From Streptomyces sp. CMB-StM0423 (GTDB lineage: Bacteria; Actinomycetota; Actinomycetes; Streptomycetales; Streptomycetaceae), in NCBI RefSeq assembly GCF_002847285.1, contig NZ_CP025407.1, positions 6,389,001 to 6,453,000 of the forward strand: a stretch of DNA of 64,000 bases, read 5' to 3'. A program made the translations under genes and the position numbers. Under the pieces are notes generated by a model. It had not been told where the DNA came from, made no database searches, and saw nothing but the letters and a program-made list of their open reading frames with translations. This document shows, piece by piece, positions 17,011 through 25,592 of the stretch. How positions within the stretch are numbered: the stretch's first letter is position 1; each line of letters starts with the position of its first letter.

Positions 17011-18831
17011 CTACCGCTCGTACAGCGCCTCGATCTCCTCCGCGAAGTCCTTCGCCACCGCGCCCCGCTTCAGCTTCAGCGACGGCGTCAGATGCCCCGA
17101 CTCCTCCGTGAACTGCCCCGGCAGGATGCGGAACTTGCGCACCGACTCCGCCCGCGACACCTGCGCGTTCCCGTCGTCCACGGCCAACTGCACCGCCGCC
17201 CGCAGCTCCGAGTCGTCCGCCAGCTCCGCCGCCGTCCGGCCCTGCTTGCCGTGCTCCTCCGCCCACCGGGCGAGGAACTCCTCGTCCAGCGTGATCAGCG
17301 CCGCGACGAACGGGCGCGCGTCGCCGACGACCATGCACTCCGCCACCAGCGCGTGCGCCCGGATGCGGTCCTCCATCACCGCCGGGGCGACGTTCTTGCC
17401 CGCCGCCGTGACGAGGATCTCCTTCTTCCGCCCGGTGATGGACAGATACCCGTCCTCGTCCAGGCTCCCGAGGTCGCCGGTGCGCAGCCACTCGCCGTCC
17501 AGCGCCGCGGCCGTCGCGTCCTCGTTGCCCCAGTACTCCTCGAAGACGTTGCCGCCGCGCACCAGCACCTCGCCGTCGTCGGCGATGCGGATGGTGCAGC
17601 CGGGCAGCGGCTGTCCCACGGTGCCGATCTTCGGACGCTGCACCGGGTTGACGGTGATCGCGGCGGCCGTCTCGGTCAGCCCGTAGCCCTCCAGGACGGT
17701 GAAGCCGATGCCGCGGTAGAAGTGCCCGAGCCGCTCGCCGAGCGGGGCGCCGCCGGAGATCGCGTGGGTGGCGCGGCCGCCGAGGACGGCGCGCAGCTTG
17801 GCGTAGACGAGCTTGTCGAAGAGCCCGTGCCGCAGCCGCAGCCCGAAGGCGGGGCCGCCGGTGTCCAGGGCGCGGCTGTACGCGATGGCGGTGTGGGCCG
17901 CCTTGTCGAAGATCTTCCCCTTGCCGTCGGCCCCGGCCTTGGCGCGGGCGGAGTTGTAGACCTTCTCGAAGACGCGGGGGACGCCGAGCAGCAGCGTCGG
18001 CTTGAAGGCGGCGAGGTCGCCGGTGAGGTTCTTGACGTCCGACACGTGCCCGAGCTTCATCGGGGCGACCATCGCGGCGATCTCCACCAGCCGGCCGAAG
18101 ACGTGGGCGAGCGGCAGGAAGAGGAGGATGGAGCTGTCGCCGGAGCGGAAGAGCGGGCGCAGTTGCTCCACCGCGTTGCCGCACTCGGCGAGGAAGTGGC
18201 CGTGGGTGAGGACGCAGCCCTTGGGGCGGCCGGTGGTGCCGGAGGTGTAGACGAGCGTCGCGGGGGAGTCGGCGCCGGCCGCGGAGCGGTGCTCCTCCAG
18301 CGTGGCGTCGGACACTTCGGCCCCGGCGGCGGTCAGCTCGGCGACCGCGCCCCGGCCGTCCCCTTCGGGGCCGGAGCCGCCGTCGATCCGCCAGACCTGG
18401 CGCAGCAGCGGCACCCGGCCGCGGACCGACTCGACCGCCGCGGCGTGCTCCGCGGTCTCCACCACGCACGCCACCGCGCCCGAGTCGCCGAGGATCCAGT
18501 GGATCTGCTCGGCCGAACTGGTCTCGTACACCGGGACGGTCACGCCGCCCGCGGTCCAGATCGCGAAGTCCAGCAGCGTCCACTCGTACCGCGTACGGGA
18601 CATCAGCCCGATCCGGTCCCCCGGCCGCAGCCCGGCCGCGATCAGGCCCCTGGCCGCCGCCTCCACCTCCGCGAGGAAGTCCGCGGCGGACACGTCCTGC
18701 CAGTCGCCCGCCGCGGTCTTGCGGGCGACGACCGCCAGGCCGGGGGTGCGGGCGGCGTTGGTGCGGACGAGGTCCGAAAGGTTGGCGTCCGCCGGGACCT
18801 CGTACAGGGCGGGAAGGGCGAACTCTCGCAA
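17011..18831 (-). CDS. Long-chain fatty acyl-CoA ligase, FadD15-like
   Basis: A 606-residue adenylate-forming enzyme that activates fatty acids to acyl-CoA with ATP. AMP-binding motifs are in order: TLVYTSGTTGRPKG (about 173-186), the acyl-site region GGAPLGERLGHFYRGIGFTVLEGYGLTE, GEWLRTGDLG and GRKKEILVTAAGKNVAP with the catalytic C-terminal Lys-containing segment KLKRGAVAKDF. Length and order fit the long-chain (FadD15/FACL) type. It converges with the pimB-like gene (119-nt GC-rich gap without a clear terminator) and is divergent from the phosphoesterase gene. The PimB'-FadD15 adjacency is also known from M. tuberculosis, pointing to envelope lipid supply. Confidence 0.92.
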   Translation of the reverse strand: MREFALPALYEVPADANLSDLVRTNAARTPGLAVVARKTAAGDWQDVSAADFLAEVEAAARGLIAAGLRPGDRIGLMSRTRYEWTLLDFAIWTAGGVTVPVYETSSAEQIHWILGDSGAVACVVETAEHAAAVESVRGRVPLLRQVWRIDGGSGPEGDGRGAVAELTAAGAEVSDATLEEHRSAAGADSPATLVYTSGTTGRPKGCVLTHGHFLAECGNAVEQLRPLFRSGDSSILLFLPLAHVFGRLVEIAAMVAPMKLGHVSDVKNLTGDLAAFKPTLLLGVPRVFEKVYNSARAKAGADGKGKIFDKAAHTAIAYSRALDTGGPAFGLRLRHGLFDKLVYAKLRAVLGGRATHAISGGAPLGERLGHFYRGIGFTVLEGYGLTETAAAITVNPVQRPKIGTVGQPLPGCTIRIADDGEVLVRGGNVFEEYWGNEDATAAALDGEWLRTGDLGSLDEDGYLSITGRKKEILVTAAGKNVAPAVMEDRIRAHALVAECMVVGDARPFVAALITLDEEFLARWAEEHGKQGRTAAELADDSELRAAVQLAVDDGNAQVSRAESVRKFRILPGQFTEESGHLTPSLKLKRGAVAKDFAEEIEALYER

Positions 18832-18974
18832 GACGCTGCTCCTCGACGTTCCGGTGGGCCACCTGCGACCCTATCCCCACGGGGGCGCCTTGCGGCAGTG
18901 GCGCCGCTCACCGCCGTGCGGGTGCCGCACGGGCGCCGTCCGGGCGGCGTGCGCGCCGGAAGTAGGGTGATCGC

Positions 18975-19736
18975 ATGAGGGTCCACGTGGTCAGCGACGT
19001 GCACGGCAACAGCGCAGATCTGGCCCGCGCGGGCGACGGTGCGGACGCGCTGGTCTGCCTCGGCGACCTCATCCTCTTCATCGACTACGCCGACCACTCG
19101 CGCGGCATCTTCCCCGACCTCTTCGGCATCGCGAACACCACCCGCAGCGTGGAGCTGCGCACCGCCCGCAGATTCGACGAGCACCGGGAGTTCGTGCGCT
19201 CGCTGTGGGCCGGGATGGACAAGCGCGGAGAGATCGAGAAGGCGGTGCGCAAGCAGTACGCGGAGCTGTTCGCGGCCTTCCCCACGCCGACGTACGCCAC
19301 CTACGGCAACGTCGACATCCCGCGGCTGTGGCCCGAGTTCGCCCGCGAGGGCACCACCGTCCTCGACGGCCAGCGGGTCGAGATCGGCGGGCTGGTCTTC
19401 GGCTTCGTCGGCGGCGGCCTGCAGACGCCGATGCGCACGCCGTACGAGATCGACGACGAGACGTACGCCGCGAAGGTCGCCGCCCTCGGCGACGTCGACG
19501 TGCTCTGCTCGCACATCCCGCCGCTCGTCCCCGACCTCTGCTACGACACGGTGGCGCGCCGCTTCGAGCGCGGCAGCGAGGCGCTGCTGGAGGCGGTGCA
19601 CAAGGTGCGGCCGCGGTACGCGCTCTTCGGCCACGTCCACCAGCCGCTGGCGCGGCGGATGCGGATCGGGGCGACGGAGTGCGTGAACGTCGGGCACTTC
19701 GCGTCCCGTGGGAAGCCGTGGGTTCTGGAGTGGTGA
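18975..19736 (+). CDS. Calcineurin-like metallophosphoesterase
   Basis: A 253-residue protein with the full dinuclear metal-site series: SDVHGN (residues 7-12), CLGDL, YGNVD, SHIPP and FGHVHQP near the C-terminus. It probably hydrolyses a phosphate mono- or diester; family members act on nucleotides, nucleic acids or proteins, so the substrate is undetermined. There is no signal peptide, so it is cytosolic. ATG at 18975 follows TAGGGT by 6 nt with no Shine-Dalgarno, suggesting a leaderless transcript. It is 49 nt upstream of the SRPBCC gene on the same strand. Confidence 0.9.
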   Translation: MRVHVVSDVHGNSADLARAGDGADALVCLGDLILFIDYADHSRGIFPDLFGIANTTRSVELRTARRFDEHREFVRSLWAGMDKRGEIEKAVRKQYAELFAAFPTPTYATYGNVDIPRLWPEFAREGTTVLDGQRVEIGGLVFGFVGGGLQTPMRTPYEIDDETYAAKVAALGDVDVLCSHIPPLVPDLCYDTVARRFERGSEALLEAVHKVRPRYALFGHVHQPLARRMRIGATECVNVGHFASRGKPWVLEW

Positions 19737-19785
19737 CCCGGGCGCGGTAACCTTCAGCGCGGACGGTTGACGGAGGAGCCAAGGC

Positions 19786-20268
19786 ATGGCAGAGCACACC
19801 AGGTCGAGCATCACCATCGACGCCGCGCCGGACGCGGTGATGACGGTGATCGCGGACTTCGACCGCTACCCGGAGTGGACCGGCGAGGTGCGGCGGACCG
19901 AGGTGCTCGAAGCGGACGAACAGGGGCGCGCGGTGCGCGTGCTGCTGGTGCTGGACGCGAAGACGATCCGGGACGAACAGACGCTGGCGTACACCTGGGC
20001 GGGACCGCACGAGGTGCGGTGGACGCTGGAGAAGTCGCAGATGCTGCGCGCGCTGGACGGGGCGTATCTGCTGCGCCCGCTGGCGGGCGGCGAGCGCACC
20101 GAGGTGACGTACGAGCTGACCGTCGACGTCAAGATCCCGATGCTCGGGATGATGAAGCGCAAGATGGAGAAGATCATCATCGAGCGGGCGCTGGACGGGC
20201 TGAAGCAGCGCGTCGAGAGCGTGCCGGGCGCTTCCGCCGGCTCCGGTTCCGGTTCGGGTACGGACTGA
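19786..20268 (+). CDS. SRPBCC (START/Bet v1-like) lipid-binding family protein
   Basis: A 160-residue small cytosolic protein with the helix-grip fold pattern: RSSITIDAAPDAVMTVIADFDRYPEW at the N-terminus, alternating beta strands, and a long C-terminal amphipathic helix (MLGMMKRKMEKIIIERALDGLK). These proteins bind hydrophobic ligands or act as polyketide cyclases; the family resembles mycobacterial TB16.3 (Rv2185c). A Ser/Gly tail ends the protein. GGAGGAG lies about 9 nt before the ATG. The ArsA-like ATPase starts 8 nt downstream, so the two are a translational unit. Confidence 0.85.
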   Translation: MAEHTRSSITIDAAPDAVMTVIADFDRYPEWTGEVRRTEVLEADEQGRAVRVLLVLDAKTIRDEQTLAYTWAGPHEVRWTLEKSQMLRALDGAYLLRPLAGGERTEVTYELTVDVKIPMLGMMKRKMEKIIIERALDGLKQRVESVPGASAGSGSGSGTD

Positions 20269-20276
20269 CGGGTCGC

Positions 20277-21590
20277 GTGCGTACTCTCCTCGTCACCGGC
20301 GCGGCCGGCGCGGGCCGTACGACGGTCGCGGCGGCGACGGCGCTGCGGGCCGCGCGCGACGGGGCCCGGGTGCTGCTACTGACGGCCGACCGGGAGGCGG
20401 GCGGGCTGCTGACGGGCGCGCCGGAGGCGCAGATCCCGGGGCAGCGGCAGGGCGCGGAGCCGGCGGCAGAGCGGTCGGGCGAGGCACCGCCGTGGACGGA
20501 GCCGGTCCGGGTCGAGACGGGGCTGTGGGCGGCGCGGCTGCGCGGGGCGGAGTCGGCGACGGAGTCGCTGGCGGTCTGGCAGGAGCAGCACGAGGACACC
20601 CTGGAGCTGCTCGGCGCGACGCCGCTGGCGGCGGAGGAGCTGACGCCGCTGCCGGGCTCGCGCGAGTTCGCGGTGCTGCGGGCGCTGGTGGCGCTGTACG
20701 AGACCGGGGCGGCGGACGGCGGCGTACCCCCGGCCGGGGAATCCGCCGCGTCCGGGGCGTGGGATCTGGCCGTCGTGGACATGCCCGCCGCGTGGGAGAC
20801 GCTGCGGGCGCTGGCACTGCCGGAGCAGTTGGTGCGCTACCTGCGGCGGCTGCTGCCCGCGGAGCGGCAGGCGGCGCGGGGCCTGCGGCCGCTGCTGGGG
20901 CGGCTGCTCGGGGCGCCGGTGCCGGCGGGGCGGGTGTACGAGGCGGCGGCCCGCTGGGAGCACCGGCTGGAGGCCGTACGGGAGGCGGCCGAGGCCGCGG
21001 GGACGCGGGTGCGGCTCGTACTCGAAGCCACTCCGCGCGGGGCGCGCGAGCTGCGGCGCACGCGCGCGGCGTACGCGCTGCAGGGCTGCGCGGTCGAGGC
21101 CGTGGTGGCGAACCGGGTGCTGCCGGGAGGCTCGGACGACGCCTGGTACGCGACGCTGGCGGACGAGCAGCACCGCGTGGCCAAGGAGCTGGCCGCGGAG
21201 CTGAGGGAGGCGGGCGCCAGGTTCTGCGTGCTGCCCCACCTGGGCCCGGAGCCGAAGGGCGCGGTGGCCCTGGCGGCGCTGGCGGAGGCGGTGGCGCCGC
21301 CGGCCGCACGGCCCGCGGCGATCGACCCCGGGGACCCCGCGGTGGTGGACGACCTGCTGGCCGACGAGGGCGTGCTGCTGTACCGCCTGCCGCTGCCGGG
21401 AGTCGAACGGGGGGACCTCACCCTCGTACGCCGCGGCGACGAACTCCTGGTCACGGCGGCCGGCCACCGCCGCGCCCTGCCGCTGCCGGCCGCACTCCGC
21501 CGCTGCACCATCACCCGCGCCGGCCTCCACGAAGCCGAACTCCACATCCGCTTCACCCCGGATCCGTCGGTCTGGCCCCACCCCGGCTGA
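20277..21590 (+). CDS. ArsA/Get3-like ATPase with degenerate P-loop
   Basis: A 437-residue SIMIBI-class ATPase relative. The N-terminus is VRTLLVTGAAGAGRTTVAAATAL. The canonical ArsA deviant Walker A (GKGGVGKTT) is changed at both lysines, to Ala and Arg. The switch region reads VVDMPAAWETLRALALP in place of DTAPTGHTLRLLxLP, keeping the framework but not the Thr-Gly. Residues about 250-330 are helical and the C-terminus (about 340-437) has a beta-rich domain. ATP hydrolysis is therefore doubtful; it may bind nucleotide or partner without turnover. It is 8 nt after the SRPBCC gene. Orthologues occur in the same place in mycobacteria (Rv2184c, from memory). Confidence 0.8.
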   Translation: MRTLLVTGAAGAGRTTVAAATALRAARDGARVLLLTADREAGGLLTGAPEAQIPGQRQGAEPAAERSGEAPPWTEPVRVETGLWAARLRGAESATESLAVWQEQHEDTLELLGATPLAAEELTPLPGSREFAVLRALVALYETGAADGGVPPAGESAASGAWDLAVVDMPAAWETLRALALPEQLVRYLRRLLPAERQAARGLRPLLGRLLGAPVPAGRVYEAAARWEHRLEAVREAAEAAGTRVRLVLEATPRGARELRRTRAAYALQGCAVEAVVANRVLPGGSDDAWYATLADEQHRVAKELAAELREAGARFCVLPHLGPEPKGAVALAALAEAVAPPAARPAAIDPGDPAVVDDLLADEGVLLYRLPLPGVERGDLTLVRRGDELLVTAAGHRRALPLPAALRRCTITRAGLHEAELHIRFTPDPSVWPHPG

Positions 21591-22172
21591 CGAGACGAGC
21601 CGCCCCGGCCCGGACAGCTCCGCCCGGCGGACGACCGGACTCCGTGCCGCGCCCCCGCGCCGGACGGCCTCCCGGCCCCGCGCATGCGTACCGGACCCCG
21701 CGGCGCAGGCGCCCCGCGCCCGGCTCGTGCGCTTGGTCGCTCCGCCGAGCCGGCTCCCCGGCCGGCGGGGTGCGTACGCGGCTCCGCCACCGCTGCGGGG
21801 CGCCCTGCCGGGCTCCTGCCCCCGCCTCCCCGGCCCCGCCCGCGGGGCGACCCCGCCGCCCGCGCAGGCGCCGGGCCGGGCGTGAGCCTCACCCCGCCCC
21901 GCCGCGCCTCCGCACACCGCCCGGCGGACGGTCACCCCGGCACCAGGCCGATCGGCACCGCCGCCGCCTGCCGACCCCCGCTGCACCGTCCGCTGCACCC
22001 ACCCGCTCCGCCCCACCGGACTCGTCCCCACCGCACCGCCGGTCCGCCTCCTCCGTCCCGTCCACCTCCACACCGCGGCACAACCCCCGCCACCCCCGCC
22101 TCCCTCCTCCCCGGGCACACAACCCTCTGCGCGGCAGTGAACGTGAAGTCCGCGGTCGGGTACCGTCGATGT
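21591..22172. other. 582-nt intergenic region with a C-rich tract (G4 motif on the minus strand)
   Basis: No convincing gene. The distal half (about 21960-22120) is strikingly C-rich and G-poor on the plus strand. At 22084-22112 four C runs (5, 5, 3 and 4) are separated by exactly 4-nt spacers, a canonical G-quadruplex pattern on the minus strand. A promoter-like TACCGT (22161-22166) ends the region, 6 nt before the next start codon. Predicted reading frames here have atypical composition for neighbouring proteins. Confidence 0.6.
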
Positions 22173-22625
22173 ATGAGTGATGCCATCGAGCGCCCTGAAC
22201 CCGGTGCGGCGTCCACCGTCCCGGACCCGGACGCGTGGGCCCAGGCGTGTGCCGAGGACTTCGCTGCCGAGCAGGCCCGGCGGCGCGCGGTCTACGGGCC
22301 CGAGCCCGTCAGCGCCGCCGAAGAGCTGCGCCGCTTCTTCGACTCCCTCTCCGACAAGGTCTCCGAACTCCGCGCCCCCGGCGCGACCGGCGGTACCGCC
22401 GCCGTCGCGCAGACCGCCGCGCAGCAGTTCGCGAAGCAGTTCCTCGCCTCCGTGAAGACCGTCGTCGAGCCTGTCGTGGAGCGCAATCCGCAGATCTTCG
22501 ACCACCTCGCCACCGCCGGCACGGAGATCGCCGCCGCCTACCGCGCCGCAGTTCAGCGGCAGGAAGCCGACTGGTCGCGGGACGACGAACCCCCCAGCAG
22601 CCCCAAGCAGATCGACCTCGACTGA
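22173..22625 (+). CDS. Conserved small helical protein (DUF5304-like)
   Basis: A 150-residue soluble protein without signal or membrane helix. The central part (about 45-135) is predicted helical: SAAEELRRFFDSLSDKVSEL, an amphipathic stretch TAAQQFAKQFLASV and VVERNPQIFDHLATAGTEIAAAYRAAV. It ends in an acidic, Pro/Ser-rich tail. I recognise it as the small actinobacterial protein encoded just upstream of glucokinase (SCO2127-like, DUF5304), whose function I do not know. The ATG at 22173 lies 6 nt after TACCGT with no Shine-Dalgarno, suggesting a leaderless mRNA. glkA follows after 73 nt. Confidence 0.78.
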   Translation: MSDAIERPEPGAASTVPDPDAWAQACAEDFAAEQARRRAVYGPEPVSAAEELRRFFDSLSDKVSELRAPGATGGTAAVAQTAAQQFAKQFLASVKTVVEPVVERNPQIFDHLATAGTEIAAAYRAAVQRQEADWSRDDEPPSSPKQIDLD

Positions 22626-22641
22626 CGGCCGGGCCCCGCGC

Positions 22642-22665
22642 CGCCTCCGGTAATGTGAGGAGGCG
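22642..22665 (+). promoter_or_regulatory. Hairpin with embedded -10 element before glkA
   Basis: CGCCTCC (22642-22648) and GGAGGCG (22659-22665) form a 7-bp stem whose loop contains TAATGT (22651-22656), a good -10 hexamer. Transcription starting just downstream would give glkA a leader of about 35 nt. This suggests glkA has its own promoter in addition to read-through from the upstream gene. Confidence 0.45.
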
Positions 22666-22698
22666 CAGCGGGGTTCGAACCGAATAACCGAGGGAGAC

Positions 22699-23640
22699 AT
22701 GGGACTCACCATCGGCGTCGACATCGGCGGCACCAAGATTGCGGCCGGTGTGGTCGACGAAGAGGGCTCGATCATCCGGACGAGCACGGTACCGACCCCC
22801 GAAACACCCGAAGGCGTCGTGGACGCTATCTGCGCGGTGGTCCAGGAGGTCACGTCCGTCGCTCCCGCAGAGGCCGTCGGCATCGGCGCCGCCGGGTACG
22901 TGGACGACAAGCGCGCCACCGTGCTCTTCGCCCCGAACGTCAACTGGCGCCATGAGGCGCTCAAGGACAAGGTCGAGCAGCGCATCGGCCTGCCCGTCGT
23001 GGTCGAGAACGACGCCAACGCCGCCGCCTGGGGCGAGTATCGCTTCGGCGCAGGACAGGGCCACGACGACGTCGTCTGCATCACCCTGGGCACCGGCCTC
23101 GGCGGCGGCGTGATCATCGGCGGCCGGCTGCACCGCGGCCGCTTCGGCGTGGCCGCGGAGTTCGGTCATATCCGCGTCGTGCCCGACGGGTTGCTGTGCG
23201 GCTGCGGCAGCCAGGGCTGCTGGGAGCAGTACGCCTCCGGCCGCGCCCTCGTGCGGTACGCGCACCAGCGGGCCGCCGCCACCCCCGAGTCCGCCGAGAT
23301 ACTGCTCGGCCTCGGCGACGGCACGCCCGAGGGCGTCCAGGGGCGGCACGTCAGCGAGGCGGCCCGGCGGGGCGACCCGGTGGCGGTCGACTCGTTCCGG
23401 GAGCTGGCCCGTTGGGCGGGCGCGGGGCTCGCGGACCTGGCGTCGCTCTTCGACCCGTCGGCGTTCATCGTCGGCGGCGGCGTCTCGGACGAGGGCGACC
23501 TCGTCCTCGACCCGATCCGCAAGTCGTTCCGGCGCTGGCTCGTCGGCAGCCAGTGGCGCCCGCACGCGCAGGTGCTCGCCGCCCAACTCGGCGGCCGTGC
23601 CGGCCTCGTCGGCGCCGCCGACCTGGCCCGCCAGGGCTGA
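22699..23640 (+). CDS. glkA: ROK-family glucokinase
   Basis: A 313-residue cytosolic kinase phosphorylating glucose with ATP; in Streptomyces GlkA is also central to carbon catabolite repression. It shows the N-terminal phosphate loop GVDIGGTKIAAGVVD, the catalytic Asp in VENDANAAAWGE, the adenosine-side TLGTGLGGGVIIGG, the ROK zinc motif CGCGSQGCWEQ with HIRV ahead of it, and IVGGGVSDEGDLV at the C-terminus. GAGGGAG lies 5 nt before the ATG. The gene is intact and of normal length. Confidence 0.96.
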   Translation: MGLTIGVDIGGTKIAAGVVDEEGSIIRTSTVPTPETPEGVVDAICAVVQEVTSVAPAEAVGIGAAGYVDDKRATVLFAPNVNWRHEALKDKVEQRIGLPVVVENDANAAAWGEYRFGAGQGHDDVVCITLGTGLGGGVIIGGRLHRGRFGVAAEFGHIRVVPDGLLCGCGSQGCWEQYASGRALVRYAHQRAAATPESAEILLGLGDGTPEGVQGRHVSEAARRGDPVAVDSFRELARWAGAGLADLASLFDPSAFIVGGGVSDEGDLVLDPIRKSFRRWLVGSQWRPHAQVLAAQLGGRAGLVGAADLARQG

Positions 23641-23803
23641 GGCCGGGCCGGCGCGGATGAGGTGACGGCCCGCGTGCCGGACGGTGCGAGCACCCGAAGG
23701 CACGAGGGCCCACGGCCTCCGGTACGGAACGGTCCCCGGCTTCCGCGACGCCCCGGCCCGCGGCGGCCGCCCCTCACCGCCGTACCCCGGTAGTCTCACC
23801 CCC

Positions 23804-24577
23804 GTGCTGCTGCCCGATCTCCCCGCCTCGCGCACCGAGCCGGACGGCTCCGCCGTCGTCAGGCTGCTCAGCTACAACATCCGCTCCATGCGCGACGACA
23901 ACGCCGCCCTCGCCCGGGTGATCCGCGCCTGCGCCCCCGACGTCGTCTGCATCCAGGAAGCGCCCCGCTTCTTCCGCTGGCGCAAGAAGGCCGCCCGGCT
24001 CGCCCGCGCCACCGGCCTGCTGTACGTCACCGGCGGCGCCACCAGCGCCGGGCCCATGCTCCTCGCCGGTCTGCGCGCGCATGTGGAGCGCACCGACGAG
24101 ACCCTGCTGCCCCGCACCCGCGGCCTGCACCAGCGCGGTCTGGCGACGGCGGTGCTGCGGTTCGGCGATGCCCGGCTGGCCGTCGTCAGCACGCACCTGA
24201 GCCTCGCCAAGGCCGAGCGCTACGAGCAGGCCGGGCTGGTGCTCGCGCACGTTCGCGCGCTCGGCGAGCCGCACGTCGCGGTCGCCGGGGACCTCAACGA
24301 GCGCCCCAAGGGCCCGGCGTTCCGCCGGCTGGCCGCGGAGTTGCAGGACGGCTGGGTCGTCAGCCCCTGGGGCGGGAAGCGCACCTCCACCGCGCTCAAC
24401 CCGCGCAAGCGCATCGACGCCGTGCTCGCGACCGATGCGGTCGAGGTGCTGGGCTGCGGCGTCCCCGAGGGCCTGCCGGGTCTCTCCCCGGCCGACCTCC
24501 GCGTCGCCACCGACCACCTCCCCGTGCTGGCCGCGCTCCGCGTCCCGGCCTCCGGCCCGGCTACGGCCGCTTCTTGA
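23804..24577 (+). CDS. Endonuclease/exonuclease/phosphatase family protein
   Basis: A 257-residue EEP-fold protein: LLSYNIRSMRDDN (metal-binding Asn), VVCIQEAPRFF (catalytic Glu), VVSTHLSL, AGDLNERP and the C-terminal VATDHLPVLAAL with the catalytic Asp-His. Family members cleave phosphodiesters in DNA, RNA or phosphoinositides; with no signal peptide visible it is likely intracellular. GTG at 23804 follows TAGTCT (23791-23796) by 7 nt, so it is probably leaderless. The last 17 nt overlap the 3' end of the convergent CU044_5270-like gene. Confidence 0.87.
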   Translation: MLLPDLPASRTEPDGSAVVRLLSYNIRSMRDDNAALARVIRACAPDVVCIQEAPRFFRWRKKAARLARATGLLYVTGGATSAGPMLLAGLRAHVERTDETLLPRTRGLHQRGLATAVLRFGDARLAVVSTHLSLAKAERYEQAGLVLAHVRALGEPHVAVAGDLNERPKGPAFRRLAAELQDGWVVSPWGGKRTSTALNPRKRIDAVLATDAVEVLGCGVPEGLPGLSPADLRVATDHLPVLAALRVPASGPATAAS

Positions 24578-25592
24578 CCTCGTCCACGACGCCGTAGGTT
24601 TCGAGGTAGGAAAGCTGCGTGAACGTCCTGGCCTCGTTCGGGCCGGAGAAGCGCCGCGAACGCATCCCCAGGTACTCGTAGCTGTCCGAGGCGAAAAGCA
24701 GGTACTCGGGCGAGCCTTGCGGATCCCGGTAGGTGATCGTGAGCGCGCCCCTGCCGTGGGCGTCCTCCGCCCCGTCCGCCACGAGCAGGCCCGGGGACTC
24801 CGCCACCGCCTCGAACACCGCGGGCAGCAGTCCGTCCGGCAGCACGGGTACCCAGGTGAGCAGGCCGCTGACGAAGAAGAACGACTGCTGCCATTCGTAG
24901 CCGCCGAAGTCACCGGCCGGGACCCGACGTCGCTCGCCGCCCTCGAAGGGAGAGCTGAGGAACTTCAGCAGTGCCCCGGGGTCGGTGGGGATCCCGGCGA
25001 TCGTGCGCCAGTCCGTCGGCGGCCACAGCCCGACCAGCTCTTCCGCCTTCGCCCAACGGCCGCTGCGGCCGACGCTGAGCCACGACCGGCGCGACGAGTC
25101 CGCCGCGATCCAGCACTCCGGCGTGAACGTCACGGACTTCCCGGTGTCGTCCGCGGTCTCCCGGACGAACACCCGGGTGTAGACGTACTGGCCGCGGCGC
25201 GGCTCGACCGGGGCCCGCATGCGCTCCTTCTCCCGCTCCAGCCGTGCGGCCCGGCGCAGCACGTCGGCGCCGTCCGCGGCGGGGCCGGCGGCGCCGTCCC
25301 CGGCCAGCAGTGCGAACGGCCCGCCGACGGCCGCCGCCGTGGCACCGGCGGCGACGAGGCTCCGTACGACGGTACGGCGGGATGGCCCGCCCGCACCGGG
25401 CCCGCGGAGCGGGACCGGCGCGGGCCGCGCCCGGGGCCGCAGGGGTACGGGGCCGGGCGCGCTCACCCGCTCCGCCCGGGACGGCTCGGCGCGGGCCGCC
25501 GCCAGCAGCCTCTCGCGGGCCGCCAGTCGGGCCGTCTCGCGCGGCGGCCGCGTACCCGCGTCCCAGTCCCGCAGCAGCTTCAGCTCATCCAT
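24561..25592 (-). CDS. CU044_5270-like membrane-anchored protein, sigma-factor partner
   Basis: A 343-residue protein: a cytoplasmic N-terminal region of about 75 residues beginning MDELKLLRDWDAGTRPP, one transmembrane helix (about 77-97, RTVVRSLVAAGATAAAVGG), then an extracytoplasmic domain of about 240 residues. This plan matches the actinobacterial CU044_5270 family encoded after ECF sigma factors and thought to act like anti-sigma or sensor proteins. ATG at 25592 overlaps the sigma gene end by 8 nt, so the pair is translationally coupled. The 3' end overlaps the convergent endonuclease-like gene by 17 nt. Confidence 0.78.
   Translation of the reverse strand: MDELKLLRDWDAGTRPPRETARLAARERLLAAARAEPSRAERVSAPGPVPLRPRARPAPVPLRGPGAGGPSRRTVVRSLVAAGATAAAVGGPFALLAGDGAAGPAADGADVLRRAARLEREKERMRAPVEPRRGQYVYTRVFVRETADDTGKSVTFTPECWIAADSSRRSWLSVGRSGRWAKAEELVGLWPPTDWRTIAGIPTDPGALLKFLSSPFEGGERRRVPAGDFGGYEWQQSFFFVSGLLTWVPVLPDGLLPAVFEAVAESPGLLVADGAEDAHGRGALTITYRDPQGSPEYLLFASDSYEYLGMRSRRFSGPNEARTFTQLSYLETYGVVDEVKKRP

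Noticed and set aside
15536..18880. Open frame of 1114 codons on the minus strand
   Set aside because: It spans the pimB-like gene in antisense and the fadD15-like gene in a wrong frame; no motif is present.
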